A stretch of 64,000 bases of DNA, taken from contig NZ_JAUSBN010000026.1 in assembly GCF_030651995.1 (NCBI RefSeq), positions 50,484 to 114,483 of the forward strand. The letters are read 5' to 3'. The position numbers and the translations under genes are program-made. The notes below the pieces were generated by a model, which worked only from the letters and a program-made list of their open reading frames with translations, did not search any database and had not been told where the DNA came from. The DNA is from Reyranella sp. Its GTDB lineage: Bacteria; Pseudomonadota; Alphaproteobacteria; Reyranellales; Reyranellaceae. The first letter of the stretch is position 1. The number at the start of each line of letters is the position of its first letter. This document shows, piece by piece, positions 41,433 through 50,205 of this stretch.

Positions 41433-42443
41433 TCAGTCGAGCTTGATTCCGGCCGTCGCGACGACCTTCTGCCACTTCTCGATCTCCGCGCGGATGCGCT
41501 TGGCGAATTCGGCGGGCGACTCGCCGCCGGCCTGGGCGAGCTGGTCCTTCCAGATGCCCTGCAGCTTGGGCGCCGCGAGTGCCTTGACGATCTCGGCATA
41601 CATGCGCTCGACGATCGGCTTCGGCGTGCCCTTGATCGCCCACACGCCGTACCAGGTCGAGACGATCCACGCCGGAATGCCGATCTCGGCCGCGGTCGGC
41701 ATGTCGGGGAACTCCGGCTGGCGCTGGGTGGTCGCCACGGCGAGGCCGCGCAGCTTGCCCGCCTTGATCTGCTGCGCCGAGGTGCCCATCCCGTCGAACA
41801 TCATGTCGGCATTGCCGGCCAGCAGGTCCTGCATCGCCGGACCCGCGCCGCGATAGGGCACGTGGACGATCTCGGTCTTGGTCTCGAGCTTGAACAGCTC
41901 ACCCGCCAGGTGGTGGGCGGTACCCGTGCCGGGCGACGCGTAGTTCACCTTGTTCGGGTTGGCCTTCACGTAGGCGATGAATTCCTGCGCGGTCTTGGCC
42001 GGGATCTTGTTCGGGTTGATCGAGATGACCTGGGGCACCAGCGCGATCATGGTGATCGGCTCGAAGTTCTTCTCGAGATCGTAGTCGAGGTTCTTGTAGA
42101 CCGACGGCGCGATGGTGTGATGGATCGCGCCCACGAAGAAGACCGAGCCGTCGGGCTTCATCTTGGCGGCCTGCGAGGCGCCGACGGTGCCGCCGGCGCC
42201 GACGGTGCCGCCGGCGCCGCCCTTGTTGTCGACGATGATCTGGCAGCCGAGCTGCTCGCCGACCTGGGCGGCAAGCGGGCGGGCGAAAACGTCGGTGCCG
42301 CCACCGGCCGGGAACGGATTGACCCAGGTGATCGTCTGTGGCGGCCAGCCCTGCTGGGCGCGGGCCACGGCCGGAGCGGCCAGGGTGGCGGCGAGCCCGA
42401 GCTGGAGGGCGCGGCGGCGCGAAGTCTTGGAAATCGTCGTCAT
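41433..42443 (-). CDS. TctC/Bug family periplasmic binding protein
   Basis: This 336-residue receptor has a twin-Arg signal (TSRRRALQLGLAATLAAP, then VARAQ) and the Bug pattern ITWVNPFPAGGGTDVFAR, IVDNKGGAGG and VPYRGAGPAMQDLLAG. The loop after GGAGG is enlarged by a tandem repeat of GAGGTV. It is translationally coupled to the upstream GntR regulator (ATGA overlap). No TctA/TctB genes are nearby. Carboxylate ligand inferred from the family. Confidence 0.88.
   Translation of the reverse strand: MTTISKTSRRRALQLGLAATLAAPAVARAQQGWPPQTITWVNPFPAGGGTDVFARPLAAQVGEQLGCQIIVDNKGGAGGTVGAGGTVGASQAAKMKPDGSVFFVGAIHHTIAPSVYKNLDYDLEKNFEPITMIALVPQVISINPNKIPAKTAQEFIAYVKANPNKVNYASPGTGTAHHLAGELFKLETKTEIVHVPYRGAGPAMQDLLAGNADMMFDGMGTSAQQIKAGKLRGLAVATTQRQPEFPDMPTAAEIGIPAWIVSTWYGVWAIKGTPKPIVERMYAEIVKALAAPKLQGIWKDQLAQAGGESPAEFAKRIRAEIEKWQKVVATAGIKLD
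42180..42215. repeat. 18-bp tandem duplication inside a TctC gene
   Basis: Two adjacent exact 18-base copies (42180-42197 and 42198-42215) duplicate six codons, giving GGTVGAGGTVGA where most Bug proteins have one GAGGTVG. The frame is kept. It lies in the ligand-carboxylate loop, so it might alter binding; it may also be a recent slippage event. Confidence 0.75.
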
Positions 42444-43150
42444 GGCACTTTTCCTCCCTGAAGGTTCTTGTCGTCCTTGTTTTTCATGGAATCGAGCACG
42501 GCCTGCTGCTTGGCACGCAGGTGACCCACGAGCAGGTCACGTAGCGCAGCGCCATCCCGCGCGGCAAGCGCCTCGATCATCGCGCGATGTTCGGCGACCG
42601 CCTGGTCCCACTTGGCGGGGTTGAGGTTGGACCGGAACCTGAGGGCATGCAGCCGTGCGTTGAGCGTGCGGTAGGTCTGCTGGAGCACCGCATTGTCCGC
42701 GAGCGCATTCAGCCGGTCGTGGATCAGGCGGTTGATCCGGTAGTAAGCCGGCAGGTCCCGACCGGCATGGGCGGCCTCCATTTCCGCCTGCAGCGCCTTC
42801 AGATCGCCAATGTCGGCGTCCGTAACCCGAGCCACCGCCAGCTCGCCAGCCAGCCCCTCCAGCGCGCCCATTACCTCGAAGGCGCCGCGCACGTCAGCAG
42901 CCGACAGGGCCACCACCTGGGCGCCCCGGTTGGGCAGCTGTACCAGCAGGCCGTCGGCCGCCAGCATTCGGAAGGCTTCGCGCAACGGCGTCCGCGACAC
43001 GCCCAGCCGTTCGCTGAGTTCGCGTTCGTTCAGCTTGGCGCCGGGCGGCAGGTCGCCCTCGATGATGAGCGCGCGTAGCCGTTCGGCCGCCGCTTCGGGC
43101 AGCGTCGAACGGGCAATCGGAAAAACTGAACCATCCATCTCTGGACTCAT
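42440..43150 (-). CDS. GntR family regulator with FCD ligand domain
   Basis: This 236-residue FadR/FCD-type repressor has an N-terminal winged helix (LRALIIEGDLPPGAKLNERE, LSERLGVSRTPLREAFRML) and an all-helical FCD domain with metal-site candidates (Asp in YYRINRLIHD, His in LNARLHALRF and EHRAMIEAL). FCD regulators respond to organic acids. It starts at 43150 or 43138 (both ATG, neither with a strong ribosome-binding site) and is divergent from an aminotransferase gene; a near-perfect palindrome lies between. The TctC gene follows in the same operon. Confidence 0.88.
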   Translation of the reverse strand: MSPEMDGSVFPIARSTLPEAAAERLRALIIEGDLPPGAKLNERELSERLGVSRTPLREAFRMLAADGLLVQLPNRGAQVVALSAADVRGAFEVMGALEGLAGELAVARVTDADIGDLKALQAEMEAAHAGRDLPAYYRINRLIHDRLNALADNAVLQQTYRTLNARLHALRFRSNLNPAKWDQAVAEHRAMIEALAARDGAALRDLLVGHLRAKQQAVLDSMKNKDDKNLQGGKVP

Positions 43151-43154
43151 TCTG

Positions 43155-43174
43155 GCATATTGTATACAAAATGC
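43155..43174. promoter_or_regulatory. GntR operator candidate
   Basis: A 20-base inverted repeat with 9 of 10 pairs matching, centred on TTGTATACAA (43160-43169), lies between the divergent GntR and aminotransferase starts. FCD/FadR-type repressors typically bind palindromes of this type. It overlaps the region where both promoters must lie, so it would repress both directions. Confidence 0.65.
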
Positions 43175-43199
43175 AAGTCGAAGCCGAAAGGAAACCCAG

Positions 43200-44396
43200 A
43201 TGCGCCTGAACTCCCACCCCGCCGGACGCCACTTCCTGCAAATCCCGGGTCCTACCAACGTGCCCGATCGCGTTCTTCGCGCGATGGATTATCCGACGAT
43301 CGATCACCGCGGCCCCGAGTTCAACGCGCTCGCCAAGAAGGTTCTTCGCTCCGTTCGCCAGGTTTTCCAGACCAAACAACCGGTTATCGTCTTTCCCGCA
43401 TCCGGGACCGGAGCCTGGGAGGCGGCCCTCGTGAACACCCTGTCGCCCGGCGACCTGGTGCTGATGTGGGAGACCGGCCACTTCGCTTCACTTTGGAAGA
43501 AGATGGCGGATAAACTTGGAATCAAATCGGAATTCATGGGTGGAGACTGGCGCAAGCCAGCCGATCCCGCAGCGATCGAGAAGCGCCTGAAGGAAGACAC
43601 GGCCCACGCCATCAAGGCGGTCTGCATCGTCCACAACGAGACCTCGACCGGCGTGGTGAGCGACATTTCGGCGGTCCGGCAAGCCATCGACGCGGCCAGG
43701 CATCCGGCCCTGCTGCTGGTCGACACGATCTCGTCGCTGGGCTCGATCGACTATCGCCACGACGCCTGGGGCGTCGATGTGACGGTCGCCGGCTCGCAGA
43801 AGGGCCTGATGCTGCCACCCGGCCTCTCCTTCAACGCGGTGAGTGAAAAGGCGATCGAGGCGTCGAAGGCCTCGAAGATGGTGAAGGCGTTCTGGGCCTG
43901 GGACGAGATGCTGGCGGCCAACGCCAACGGCTGGTTCCCCTACACGCCCGCCACCAACCTGCTCTATGGCCTCAACGAGGCCTGCGACATGCTGCTGGAG
44001 GAAGGGCTCGACGCGGTGTTCGCGCGCCACGCCCGCCACGCCGAGGCGACGCGCACCGCGGTCACCGCCTGGGGCCTGGAGATCCTATGCAGCGACCCCA
44101 AGGCCTATTCGGGTTCGCTGACGGCGATCGTCATGCCGGAGGGTCACGATGCCGACGCCTTCCGCAAGGTCGCGCTCGAGAACTTCAACATGTCGCTGGG
44201 CCAGGGTCTCACCAAGGTCGCGGGCAAGGTGTTCCGCATCGGCCATCTCGGCGACTTCAACGACCTGATGCTGATGGGTACGCTGTCCGGGGTCGAGATG
44301 GCGCTGGGCCTCGCCAAGGTGCCGCACAAGGCGGGTGGAGCACAGGCCGCCCTCACCCATCTGCGCGACACCGCACCGGGCGCCCGCAACGGCTGA
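43200..44396 (+). CDS. class V aminotransferase, serine/aspartate-glyoxylate type
   Basis: This 398-residue PLP enzyme has the opening FLQIPGPTNVPDRVLRAMDY, IDHRGPEF (carboxylate binding), ASGTGAWEAALVN, HNETSTGV, LLVDTISSLGS with the PLP-interacting Asp, and GSQKGLMLPPG with the Schiff-base Lys (about residue 200). This is the SgaA/BhcA group, which makes glycine from glyoxylate with serine or aspartate as donor. AAAGGAAA before the ATG fixes the start. Its divergent GntR regulator suggests induction by a glyoxylate- or carboxylate-type metabolite. It ends about 60 bases before a convergent gene. Confidence 0.87.
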   Translation: MRLNSHPAGRHFLQIPGPTNVPDRVLRAMDYPTIDHRGPEFNALAKKVLRSVRQVFQTKQPVIVFPASGTGAWEAALVNTLSPGDLVLMWETGHFASLWKKMADKLGIKSEFMGGDWRKPADPAAIEKRLKEDTAHAIKAVCIVHNETSTGVVSDISAVRQAIDAARHPALLLVDTISSLGSIDYRHDAWGVDVTVAGSQKGLMLPPGLSFNAVSEKAIEASKASKMVKAFWAWDEMLAANANGWFPYTPATNLLYGLNEACDMLLEEGLDAVFARHARHAEATRTAVTAWGLEILCSDPKAYSGSLTAIVMPEGHDADAFRKVALENFNMSLGQGLTKVAGKVFRIGHLGDFNDLMLMGTLSGVEMALGLAKVPHKAGGAQAALTHLRDTAPGARNG

Positions 44397-44457
44397 GCGG
44401 AAGCTGGCTCCCCGAAGAAGGCGGCAGCGGTAAGAGTGTCGTCAGGGTCCGCCGCGA

Positions 44458-45984
44458 TCAATACGGCTCGATCGTTCTCTTGCGCTCGCTCCGCGGCGGT
44501 GGCGGGGGCAGCGTCGCCAGCGTGTTCAGGAGGATGGGCCGCGTATCGGCCGGATCTACCACGTCGTCGTAGCCGAAGCGGCCGGCCACCTCGAGGGCGG
44601 TGTTGTAGCGCTTGAGTTCGTCGGTGCGTTCGCGATGCCGGGCCGCGCGGCCCTCGGCGTCCTCGATCCCTTCGAGTTCGCGGCGGTAAATGATGCTCGC
44701 AGCACCTTCCAGGCCCATGCCACCGAACTCGGCGGTCGGCCAAGCGAGGAGGATCGCGGGATCGAGCGGGCGTGAGCCCATGATGTAGTAGCCCAGCCCA
44801 TAGGCCTTGCGGAGAACAACCGTCATGATCGGCATGGTGGAATTGGCCAGCGCCGCGAGCAGCCGGGCGCTGCGCCGGACGAGGCCCGTCTTCTCTATGT
44901 CCGGTCCCACCATCAGGCCGGGCGTGTCGCACAGAACGAGCAACGGCAGGTCGAAGGCGTCGCAGAGTTGGACGAAGCGCGCGGCCTTCTCGCAGGCCGG
45001 CCCGTCCATCGCGCCGGCGAGGATCATCGGCTGGTTGGCGATCACCCCGACCGGCCTGCCGCCCAGCCGGGCCAGGGCCGTCACCATCGCGCGACCGTAT
45101 CCTCCGCGCAGTTCCATCACGCTGTCGATATCGGCGATGCCGCGGATGACCCTGCGCACGTCGTAGGCCCGGCGTGGATTGTCCGGCACGAGGGTGCGCA
45201 AGGCCGCCGGATCGGGCGCCTTGCCCGGCGGCAGCGGCGGACCGAAATAAGAGAGGTATCGTTTGGCAGCCTCGACCGCCTCCGCCTCATCGTCGACCAG
45301 CACGTCGACCGCGCCTGCAGCGTAATGGACCTCCGGCGGGCCGATCTCCTCCGGCTTCAGCTTGAGGCCGAGTGCTGCCTCGACGAGCGGCGGTCCCGCC
45401 ATGCCCATGGCGCTGTCGCGGGTCGCGATCAGCAGGTCCGACATGCCGGCCAGGTTGGCATGCCCCGCAAACGCGCGGCCGGGCACGATCGCGATCGTCG
45501 GCACGAGCCCGGAGAGGCGCGCGAACAGCACGAAGGTGTGCGACGCCCCTCGGCCTTCGACCTTCATGTCGTGCGGCCTCGCTCCACCGCCGTCCAGCCA
45601 GCAGATCACCGGCAACCGGTTCTGCAGGGCGTGCCCGAACATCCGGCTGATCTTGGCGTGGTTGTTGGCGCTCTGCGTACCGGCATAGACGCTGTAGTCG
45701 TAGAACACGATGTCGACCGCGCGGCCCTCGACCCGTGCCGTGCCCATCACCAGCCCGTCGGCAGCCCCTTGCATGTCGGCGAGGGCGGGTCGTACCAGGC
45801 CACCGTACTCGACGAACGAGCCGGCATCGGTGAGCGCCGCGATGCCCTCGCGCGCGGTCCACCTCCCGCGCTTTTTCTGCCGCGCGACGGCATCCGGCCG
45901 CGCGGCGTCCTCGAGCGCCGCGCGCGCCTGCCGCACCTGCTCGACGCTGACGCGCGGCATGTCCGGCTTTTCCTCGCCGGTCAT
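44458..45984 (-). CDS. acyl-CoA carboxyltransferase / decarboxylase subunit (PccB-like), copy 1
   Basis: This 508-residue carboxyltransferase has two crotonase-like halves. The N-half has CWLDGGGARPHDM at the first oxyanion hole (PccB usually GAGARIQEG) and GRAFAGHANLAGMSDL; the C-half has IANQPMILAGAMD, CDTPGLMVG and WPTAEFGGMGLEGAASIIYRR at the second hole. Such subunits move CO2 between biotin and an acyl-CoA. It has a Pro-rich C-terminal tail. The start is at 45984, overlapping the stop of the TctC gene by one base. The acyl-CoA is unknown. It resembles but is not identical to copy 2 nearby, so the pair may be a heteromeric enzyme. Confidence 0.82.
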   Translation of the reverse strand: MTGEEKPDMPRVSVEQVRQARAALEDAARPDAVARQKKRGRWTAREGIAALTDAGSFVEYGGLVRPALADMQGAADGLVMGTARVEGRAVDIVFYDYSVYAGTQSANNHAKISRMFGHALQNRLPVICWLDGGGARPHDMKVEGRGASHTFVLFARLSGLVPTIAIVPGRAFAGHANLAGMSDLLIATRDSAMGMAGPPLVEAALGLKLKPEEIGPPEVHYAAGAVDVLVDDEAEAVEAAKRYLSYFGPPLPPGKAPDPAALRTLVPDNPRRAYDVRRVIRGIADIDSVMELRGGYGRAMVTALARLGGRPVGVIANQPMILAGAMDGPACEKAARFVQLCDAFDLPLLVLCDTPGLMVGPDIEKTGLVRRSARLLAALANSTMPIMTVVLRKAYGLGYYIMGSRPLDPAILLAWPTAEFGGMGLEGAASIIYRRELEGIEDAEGRAARHRERTDELKRYNTALEVAGRFGYDDVVDPADTRPILLNTLATLPPPPPRSERKRTIEPY

Positions 45985-46973
45985 CACTCTGCCTTGATGT
46001 TCGCCGCGCGGATGACCTCGCGATAGTTGCGTCGGTTCTCCTCCATGGTCTTCTTCAGCGCCGCCGAATCGGCGAAGGCCGGCACCATGCCGTTGTCGAG
46101 CAGCTTCTGGCTGACCGTCGGATCGTCGACGGCGGCCTTGATGGCCTTCTCCCAGCGCTTGACGACCGCGTCCGGCATGCCCGTGGGACCGCACAGGCCG
46201 AACCAAGCATAGGTCTCGAAGCCGGGCACCACATCGGCAATCATTGGCGCATCGGGAAAGAAGCGCTTGCCCAGCGGATCGCCGAGCGCCAGCAGGCGCA
46301 GCGAACCGGACCGGATGTGGCTGATCACATCGCCCAGATTCGTGATGGAGAAGCTCGTCCGGTTGGCGAGCAGATCCTGCAGGGCCGCCTGCGAGCCCCT
46401 GTACGGCACGTGCACCATCTGGGCCCCGATCTTCTGACCCAGGAGTTCGGTGGACAGGTGCTGAACCGATCCCACGCCGGGCGTGGCATAGCTCACCTTG
46501 CCGGGATTGGCGCGGGCATCGGCGACCAGTTCCTGGACCGAGCGGTAGGGGCTGTCCTTGCTGACGACGAGCCCGAACGTCGACCGCAGGAGCTGCCCGA
46601 TGCCGATCAGGTCGGTTGCCGGATTGATCGGAAGCTGCGCCCCGGGCAACTCGGTCACGATGGTCATGTTGCCGGTGGTGCAGAAGAGCACGTTGCTGCC
46701 GTCCGTCGGACCGCGCGCTGCGCCCTCCGCCGCGATCAAGCCGTTGGCGCCGGTGCGATTCTCGACCACCACGCGCTGCCCCAGCTCCTTCGACGCAACG
46801 TCGGCCAACAGCCGCGCCGCCAGGTCGCCGGAGCCGCCGGCGGCAAAGCCATAGAGCATGCGGATCGGACGATCCGAGAGGGCCGGCTGTTGCGCCGTGG
46901 CCGTGTTGAGCGTGAGGGCGATGAGCGCCACCCCGAACGTTGGCAGTGCCAAACTGAGCATTCTTCTACGCAT
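45984..46973 (-). CDS. TctC/Bug family periplasmic binding protein
   Basis: This 329-residue receptor has a Sec-type signal (MRRRMLSLALPTFGVALIAL, TATAQ), then PIRMLYGFAAGGSGDLAARL, VVENRTGANGLIAAE and VPYRGSQAALQDLLAN, typical of the Bug family. GGAGGAAG upstream sets the start at 46973. It lies between two carboxyltransferase genes in one operon, which suggests that the acid it captures is activated and carboxylated or decarboxylated by them. Confidence 0.88.
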   Translation of the reverse strand: MRRRMLSLALPTFGVALIALTLNTATAQQPALSDRPIRMLYGFAAGGSGDLAARLLADVASKELGQRVVVENRTGANGLIAAEGAARGPTDGSNVLFCTTGNMTIVTELPGAQLPINPATDLIGIGQLLRSTFGLVVSKDSPYRSVQELVADARANPGKVSYATPGVGSVQHLSTELLGQKIGAQMVHVPYRGSQAALQDLLANRTSFSITNLGDVISHIRSGSLRLLALGDPLGKRFFPDAPMIADVVPGFETYAWFGLCGPTGMPDAVVKRWEKAIKAAVDDPTVSQKLLDNGMVPAFADSAALKKTMEENRRNYREVIRAANIKAE

Positions 46974-47026
46974 GGGCTTCCTCCGTTGTTGTTTCTTCGG
47001 TGCTGCACAAGGCAGGTCGTCTGTCG

Positions 47027-48610
47027 TCAGATCGGCGCGATCGAGCGGAATTTGGGCGGATGGTCGGCAGGCCGGCGCGGTTGCGCGGAGTCGAATATCT
47101 CGACGACCCGGCGGCGCGTGTCGCGCGGATCGATGATGTCGTCGATGCCGAATCCCTCGGCAGCGCGCAGCGCGCCGATGCGCGCCCGCGTCTGGTCGAT
47201 CATCTCGGCTCGCCGCGCAGCCGGGTCCGGCGCCGCCTCGTAGTCCTTGCGGAAAGCCACGTCGATCGCACCCTCGATCGACATGGCGCAGATCTCCGCC
47301 GAGGGCCAGGCGAGCGCGGCATCCGAGGAGAAGCTGCGGCCGCCGCACATCGCGAAGTAGCCAAGGCCGTAGCCCTTGCGCAGCACGATGGAGACACGCG
47401 GCACGGTGGCGTGTCCCCATTCAAACACCAGCTTGGCGCTGCGCCGGCCGAGGCTGGTGCGCTCGGCACTCGAACCGATCGAGAATCCCGGCACGTCGAT
47501 GAAGGAAACGATCGGCAGACCGAACGCATCGCACAGCGCGATGAAATGGGCCGCCTTATCGCAGGCATCGCTGTTGATCATGCCGCCCAGCCGCAACGGC
47601 TGGTTGGCGAGGAAGCCAACAGCACGTCCCCCCAGCCTCGCGAAGGCCGTCACCATGTTTCCCGCGAATGTCGGCTTCAGCTCGAACAGCGTGCCGGGAT
47701 CGGCGATCTCGCGCAGCACCTTGCGGACGTCGTAGGCCTTCCGGGTCGAGACCGGCACCAGGTCGAGGATCGAATCGGGCATGCGGCCGAGCGGGCGTGG
47801 TTCGGCGATGGTCTGTTGCGGCGCGCGCGCATTGCTCGGCAGGAACGAGAGGAAACGCTTCGCCGCTGCGATGGCTTCGTCTTCGTTGTCCACGCCGAGG
47901 TCGGCGATGCCCTGGCGATCGACCTGCACGTCGGCACCGCCCAGCTCCATCGCGTCGATGTCCTCACCGGTCGCCGCCTTGACCAGGGCCGGGCCCGCGA
48001 TGCCCATCGTCGAGAGACCGCGCACCATGACCACACAATCGGCCATGCCGGCATAGTTGGTGGGGCCGGCGAAGCCCGCTCCCAGCATCAGCGCCACCAT
48101 GGGCACCCACCCCGACGCACGCGCGAAGTTGTGGAAGGTCCCGTTGGCGTTGGCGAAGTGGCGCGCATCCTGCCCGTCCTGGATGCGGTGCCCGCCGCCA
48201 TCGAGGATCATCACCAGCGGCAGGCCACGCGTGATGGAGACCTGCAGTGCACGCTGGACCTTGGCGCTGCCCAGCTTGCCGATGCTGCCACCATGGACGG
48301 AGAAATCCTGCGAGAAGACGACGACGGGCCGGCCGTCGACCTGTGCGGTGCCGGCCACCACGCCGTCCGCGGGAGACTCCGTGCGCACCGGAAACCTGTC
48401 GGCACCGATCCCGTCCTCCTCGGCCGCAACAAACCCACCCATCTCGCTGAATGATCCGGCGTCGACCAGCCGCGCGATGCGCTCGCGCGCGCTCAATCGC
48501 CCGCGCCGGGCGAGCTTCTCCATCGCGGGCTGGCGGGCCGGATCGTCGATGGAGGCCCGGACCGCCTCCACACGGTCGAGCAGGTCGCGCATCGTGGGAT
48601 CGCCTGACAT
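47027..48610 (-). CDS. acyl-CoA carboxyltransferase / decarboxylase subunit (PccB-like), copy 2
   Basis: This 527-residue carboxyltransferase has an N-terminal helix (MSGDPTMRDLLDRVEAVRAS), ARERIARLVDAGSFSEMGGF, VFSQDFSVHGGSIGKLGSAK, MILDGGGHRIQDGQ at the first oxyanion site, then LANQPLRLGGMINSDACDKA and WPSAEICAMSIEGAIDVAFR at the second. It belongs with PccB/methylmalonyl-CoA decarboxylase alpha types. The second-site motif has SIEGAI where PccB enzymes have the sequence GAEGAV or similar. It is eight bases downstream of an acyl-CoA ligase gene. Confidence 0.82.
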   Translation of the reverse strand: MSGDPTMRDLLDRVEAVRASIDDPARQPAMEKLARRGRLSARERIARLVDAGSFSEMGGFVAAEEDGIGADRFPVRTESPADGVVAGTAQVDGRPVVVFSQDFSVHGGSIGKLGSAKVQRALQVSITRGLPLVMILDGGGHRIQDGQDARHFANANGTFHNFARASGWVPMVALMLGAGFAGPTNYAGMADCVVMVRGLSTMGIAGPALVKAATGEDIDAMELGGADVQVDRQGIADLGVDNEDEAIAAAKRFLSFLPSNARAPQQTIAEPRPLGRMPDSILDLVPVSTRKAYDVRKVLREIADPGTLFELKPTFAGNMVTAFARLGGRAVGFLANQPLRLGGMINSDACDKAAHFIALCDAFGLPIVSFIDVPGFSIGSSAERTSLGRRSAKLVFEWGHATVPRVSIVLRKGYGLGYFAMCGGRSFSSDAALAWPSAEICAMSIEGAIDVAFRKDYEAAPDPAARRAEMIDQTRARIGALRAAEGFGIDDIIDPRDTRRRVVEIFDSAQPRRPADHPPKFRSIAPI

Positions 48611-48618
48611 GGTCGCTC

Positions 48619-50205
48619 CTAGGAAGACATCTTGGTGAGGCGCTCGCGGCGCACGCGAATGCCCACCGCTTCGCGATCCCAGGTATCGGGCGTGACGCCG
48701 TCGGCGCGCAGCAGGTTCTTCTGCACCTTCTGCGTCGGTGTCTTGGGCAGCTCCGGCAGCACGCGCACGTAGCGCGGCACCATGAAGTGCGCCATCCGCG
48801 GCAGCAGGAATTCAAGGACCTCGGCAGGATCGATCGCCTTGCCGGCGACAGGTGCGAGCACGGCAAGAACCTCGTCCTCGCCAAGCTCCGACGGCACGGC
48901 GACGGCGGCGGCCTCGCGCACTGCGGGGTGGGCCATCAGCTCGGCTTCGACCTCGAAGGAGGAGATGTTCTCGCCGCGGCGGCGGATCGCGTCCTTCAGC
49001 CGGTCGACGAAGAAGAAGTTGCCATCGGCGTCACGTCGGAACACGTCCCCCGTGTGGAACCAGCCATTACGCCAGGCGCGCGCCGTGGCCTCGGGATTGT
49101 TGTGATAGCCGTGGTTCATGGTCCACGGCGTATCGCTGCGCAGCATCAGTTCGCCGGTCACGCCCGGCGCGACCTCGCAGTCATGCTCGTCGACGATGCG
49201 CGCCTCGATGCCGGGGCGTGGGCGACCACAGGTCCCGCGGACCGAGGGATTGCGCTCCGACACCAGCGGCCAGGAAGTCTCGGTCATGTTGAAGGTCGTG
49301 TAGACATCGACGCCGAAGCGGTCGGCGAAGGCTTCCGAGGCGTCGCTGAGCGGCACGAGCACGACCTTCTTGAGCGTGTGGTCGCGATCCCGCGGGCTCG
49401 GCGGCAGCTTGAGCAGGAACGGCACCATGGCGCCAAGAAGCGTCAGGCAGGTCGTGCGGGTGGCCCGCACGGTGTCCCAGAACGAGTTGGTGTCGAACGC
49501 CTCCACCAGCGCGATCGAGCCGCCCTTCACCAGCATCCGATAGATGGCACCCGTCCCTCCGGCATGGAACAGGGGCAGGTTCACCATGTTGCGGTCGTCG
49601 GCCGTCGCCGCGTAGAAGGCATTGGCCGCCGATGCCGCATGCAGGTAGGAACACAGCACCCCCTTCGAGGGGCCGGTCGTCCCGGAAGTGTAGATCACCG
49701 ACTGCGTGTCCCACGGCATGATAGCCCGCGCGGGAGCCTCCGGCGCACCGCCCGGTTGCCGCAACGACTGCGCGCTTTCGATCGGTACACGACGCTGGAT
49801 GGCCGCCGCATCGATCGCGTCGAGGCGTGGCAGCAGGTCGGGATGGCCAACGATCAGGCGCGCCGCCGAGCTGCGCACCGCATGTTCAAGTATCTGGCCG
49901 CGATAGGCGAGGTTCAGCGGGATATAGATCGCGCCGAGATAGTTGATCGCGAACCAGATTCGCAGCGCCTCGGGCCCGTTGGGCAACCACGTCAGGACCG
50001 GCTCGTCCTGCTGCACGCCCAGCGCCTGCAGCGCCGCCGCGGTTTCAAGAACCTGGTCGCGCAGCTCGCGATACGTCCAGGTGGCACCGCCGTCAGCGAA
50101 CTGCACGAACACCTTGTCCGGCGTCTCGCAGGCACGGCGGTCGAGCAGCGGCCGCAGCACGCACTCCTCGGGTGCCAGGATGCGCTTATCGCGCCAGGAG
50201 GTCAT
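48619..50205 (-). CDS. AMP-forming acyl-CoA synthetase
   Basis: This 528-residue adenylating enzyme has phosphate loop YTSGTTGPSKG (about residue 170), TFNMTETSWP, GWFHTGDVFRRDADGNFFFVD, DRLKDAIRRRGENIS, and C-terminal PTQKVQKN with the catalytic Lys. It converts a carboxylic acid to its acyl-CoA, probably the substrate of the adjacent carboxyltransferases. The N-terminus extends upstream in frame but the ATG at 50205 overlaps the TetR stop (ATGA), so it was chosen. Acid specificity cannot be read reliably. Confidence 0.85.
   Translation of the reverse strand: MTSWRDKRILAPEECVLRPLLDRRACETPDKVFVQFADGGATWTYRELRDQVLETAAALQALGVQQDEPVLTWLPNGPEALRIWFAINYLGAIYIPLNLAYRGQILEHAVRSSAARLIVGHPDLLPRLDAIDAAAIQRRVPIESAQSLRQPGGAPEAPARAIMPWDTQSVIYTSGTTGPSKGVLCSYLHAASAANAFYAATADDRNMVNLPLFHAGGTGAIYRMLVKGGSIALVEAFDTNSFWDTVRATRTTCLTLLGAMVPFLLKLPPSPRDRDHTLKKVVLVPLSDASEAFADRFGVDVYTTFNMTETSWPLVSERNPSVRGTCGRPRPGIEARIVDEHDCEVAPGVTGELMLRSDTPWTMNHGYHNNPEATARAWRNGWFHTGDVFRRDADGNFFFVDRLKDAIRRRGENISSFEVEAELMAHPAVREAAAVAVPSELGEDEVLAVLAPVAGKAIDPAEVLEFLLPRMAHFMVPRYVRVLPELPKTPTQKVQKNLLRADGVTPDTWDREAVGIRVRRERLTKMSS

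Noticed and set aside
42180..42215. CRISPR-like or regulatory tandem repeat
   Set aside because: Only two copies, no spacers, inside a coding frame and kept in frame.
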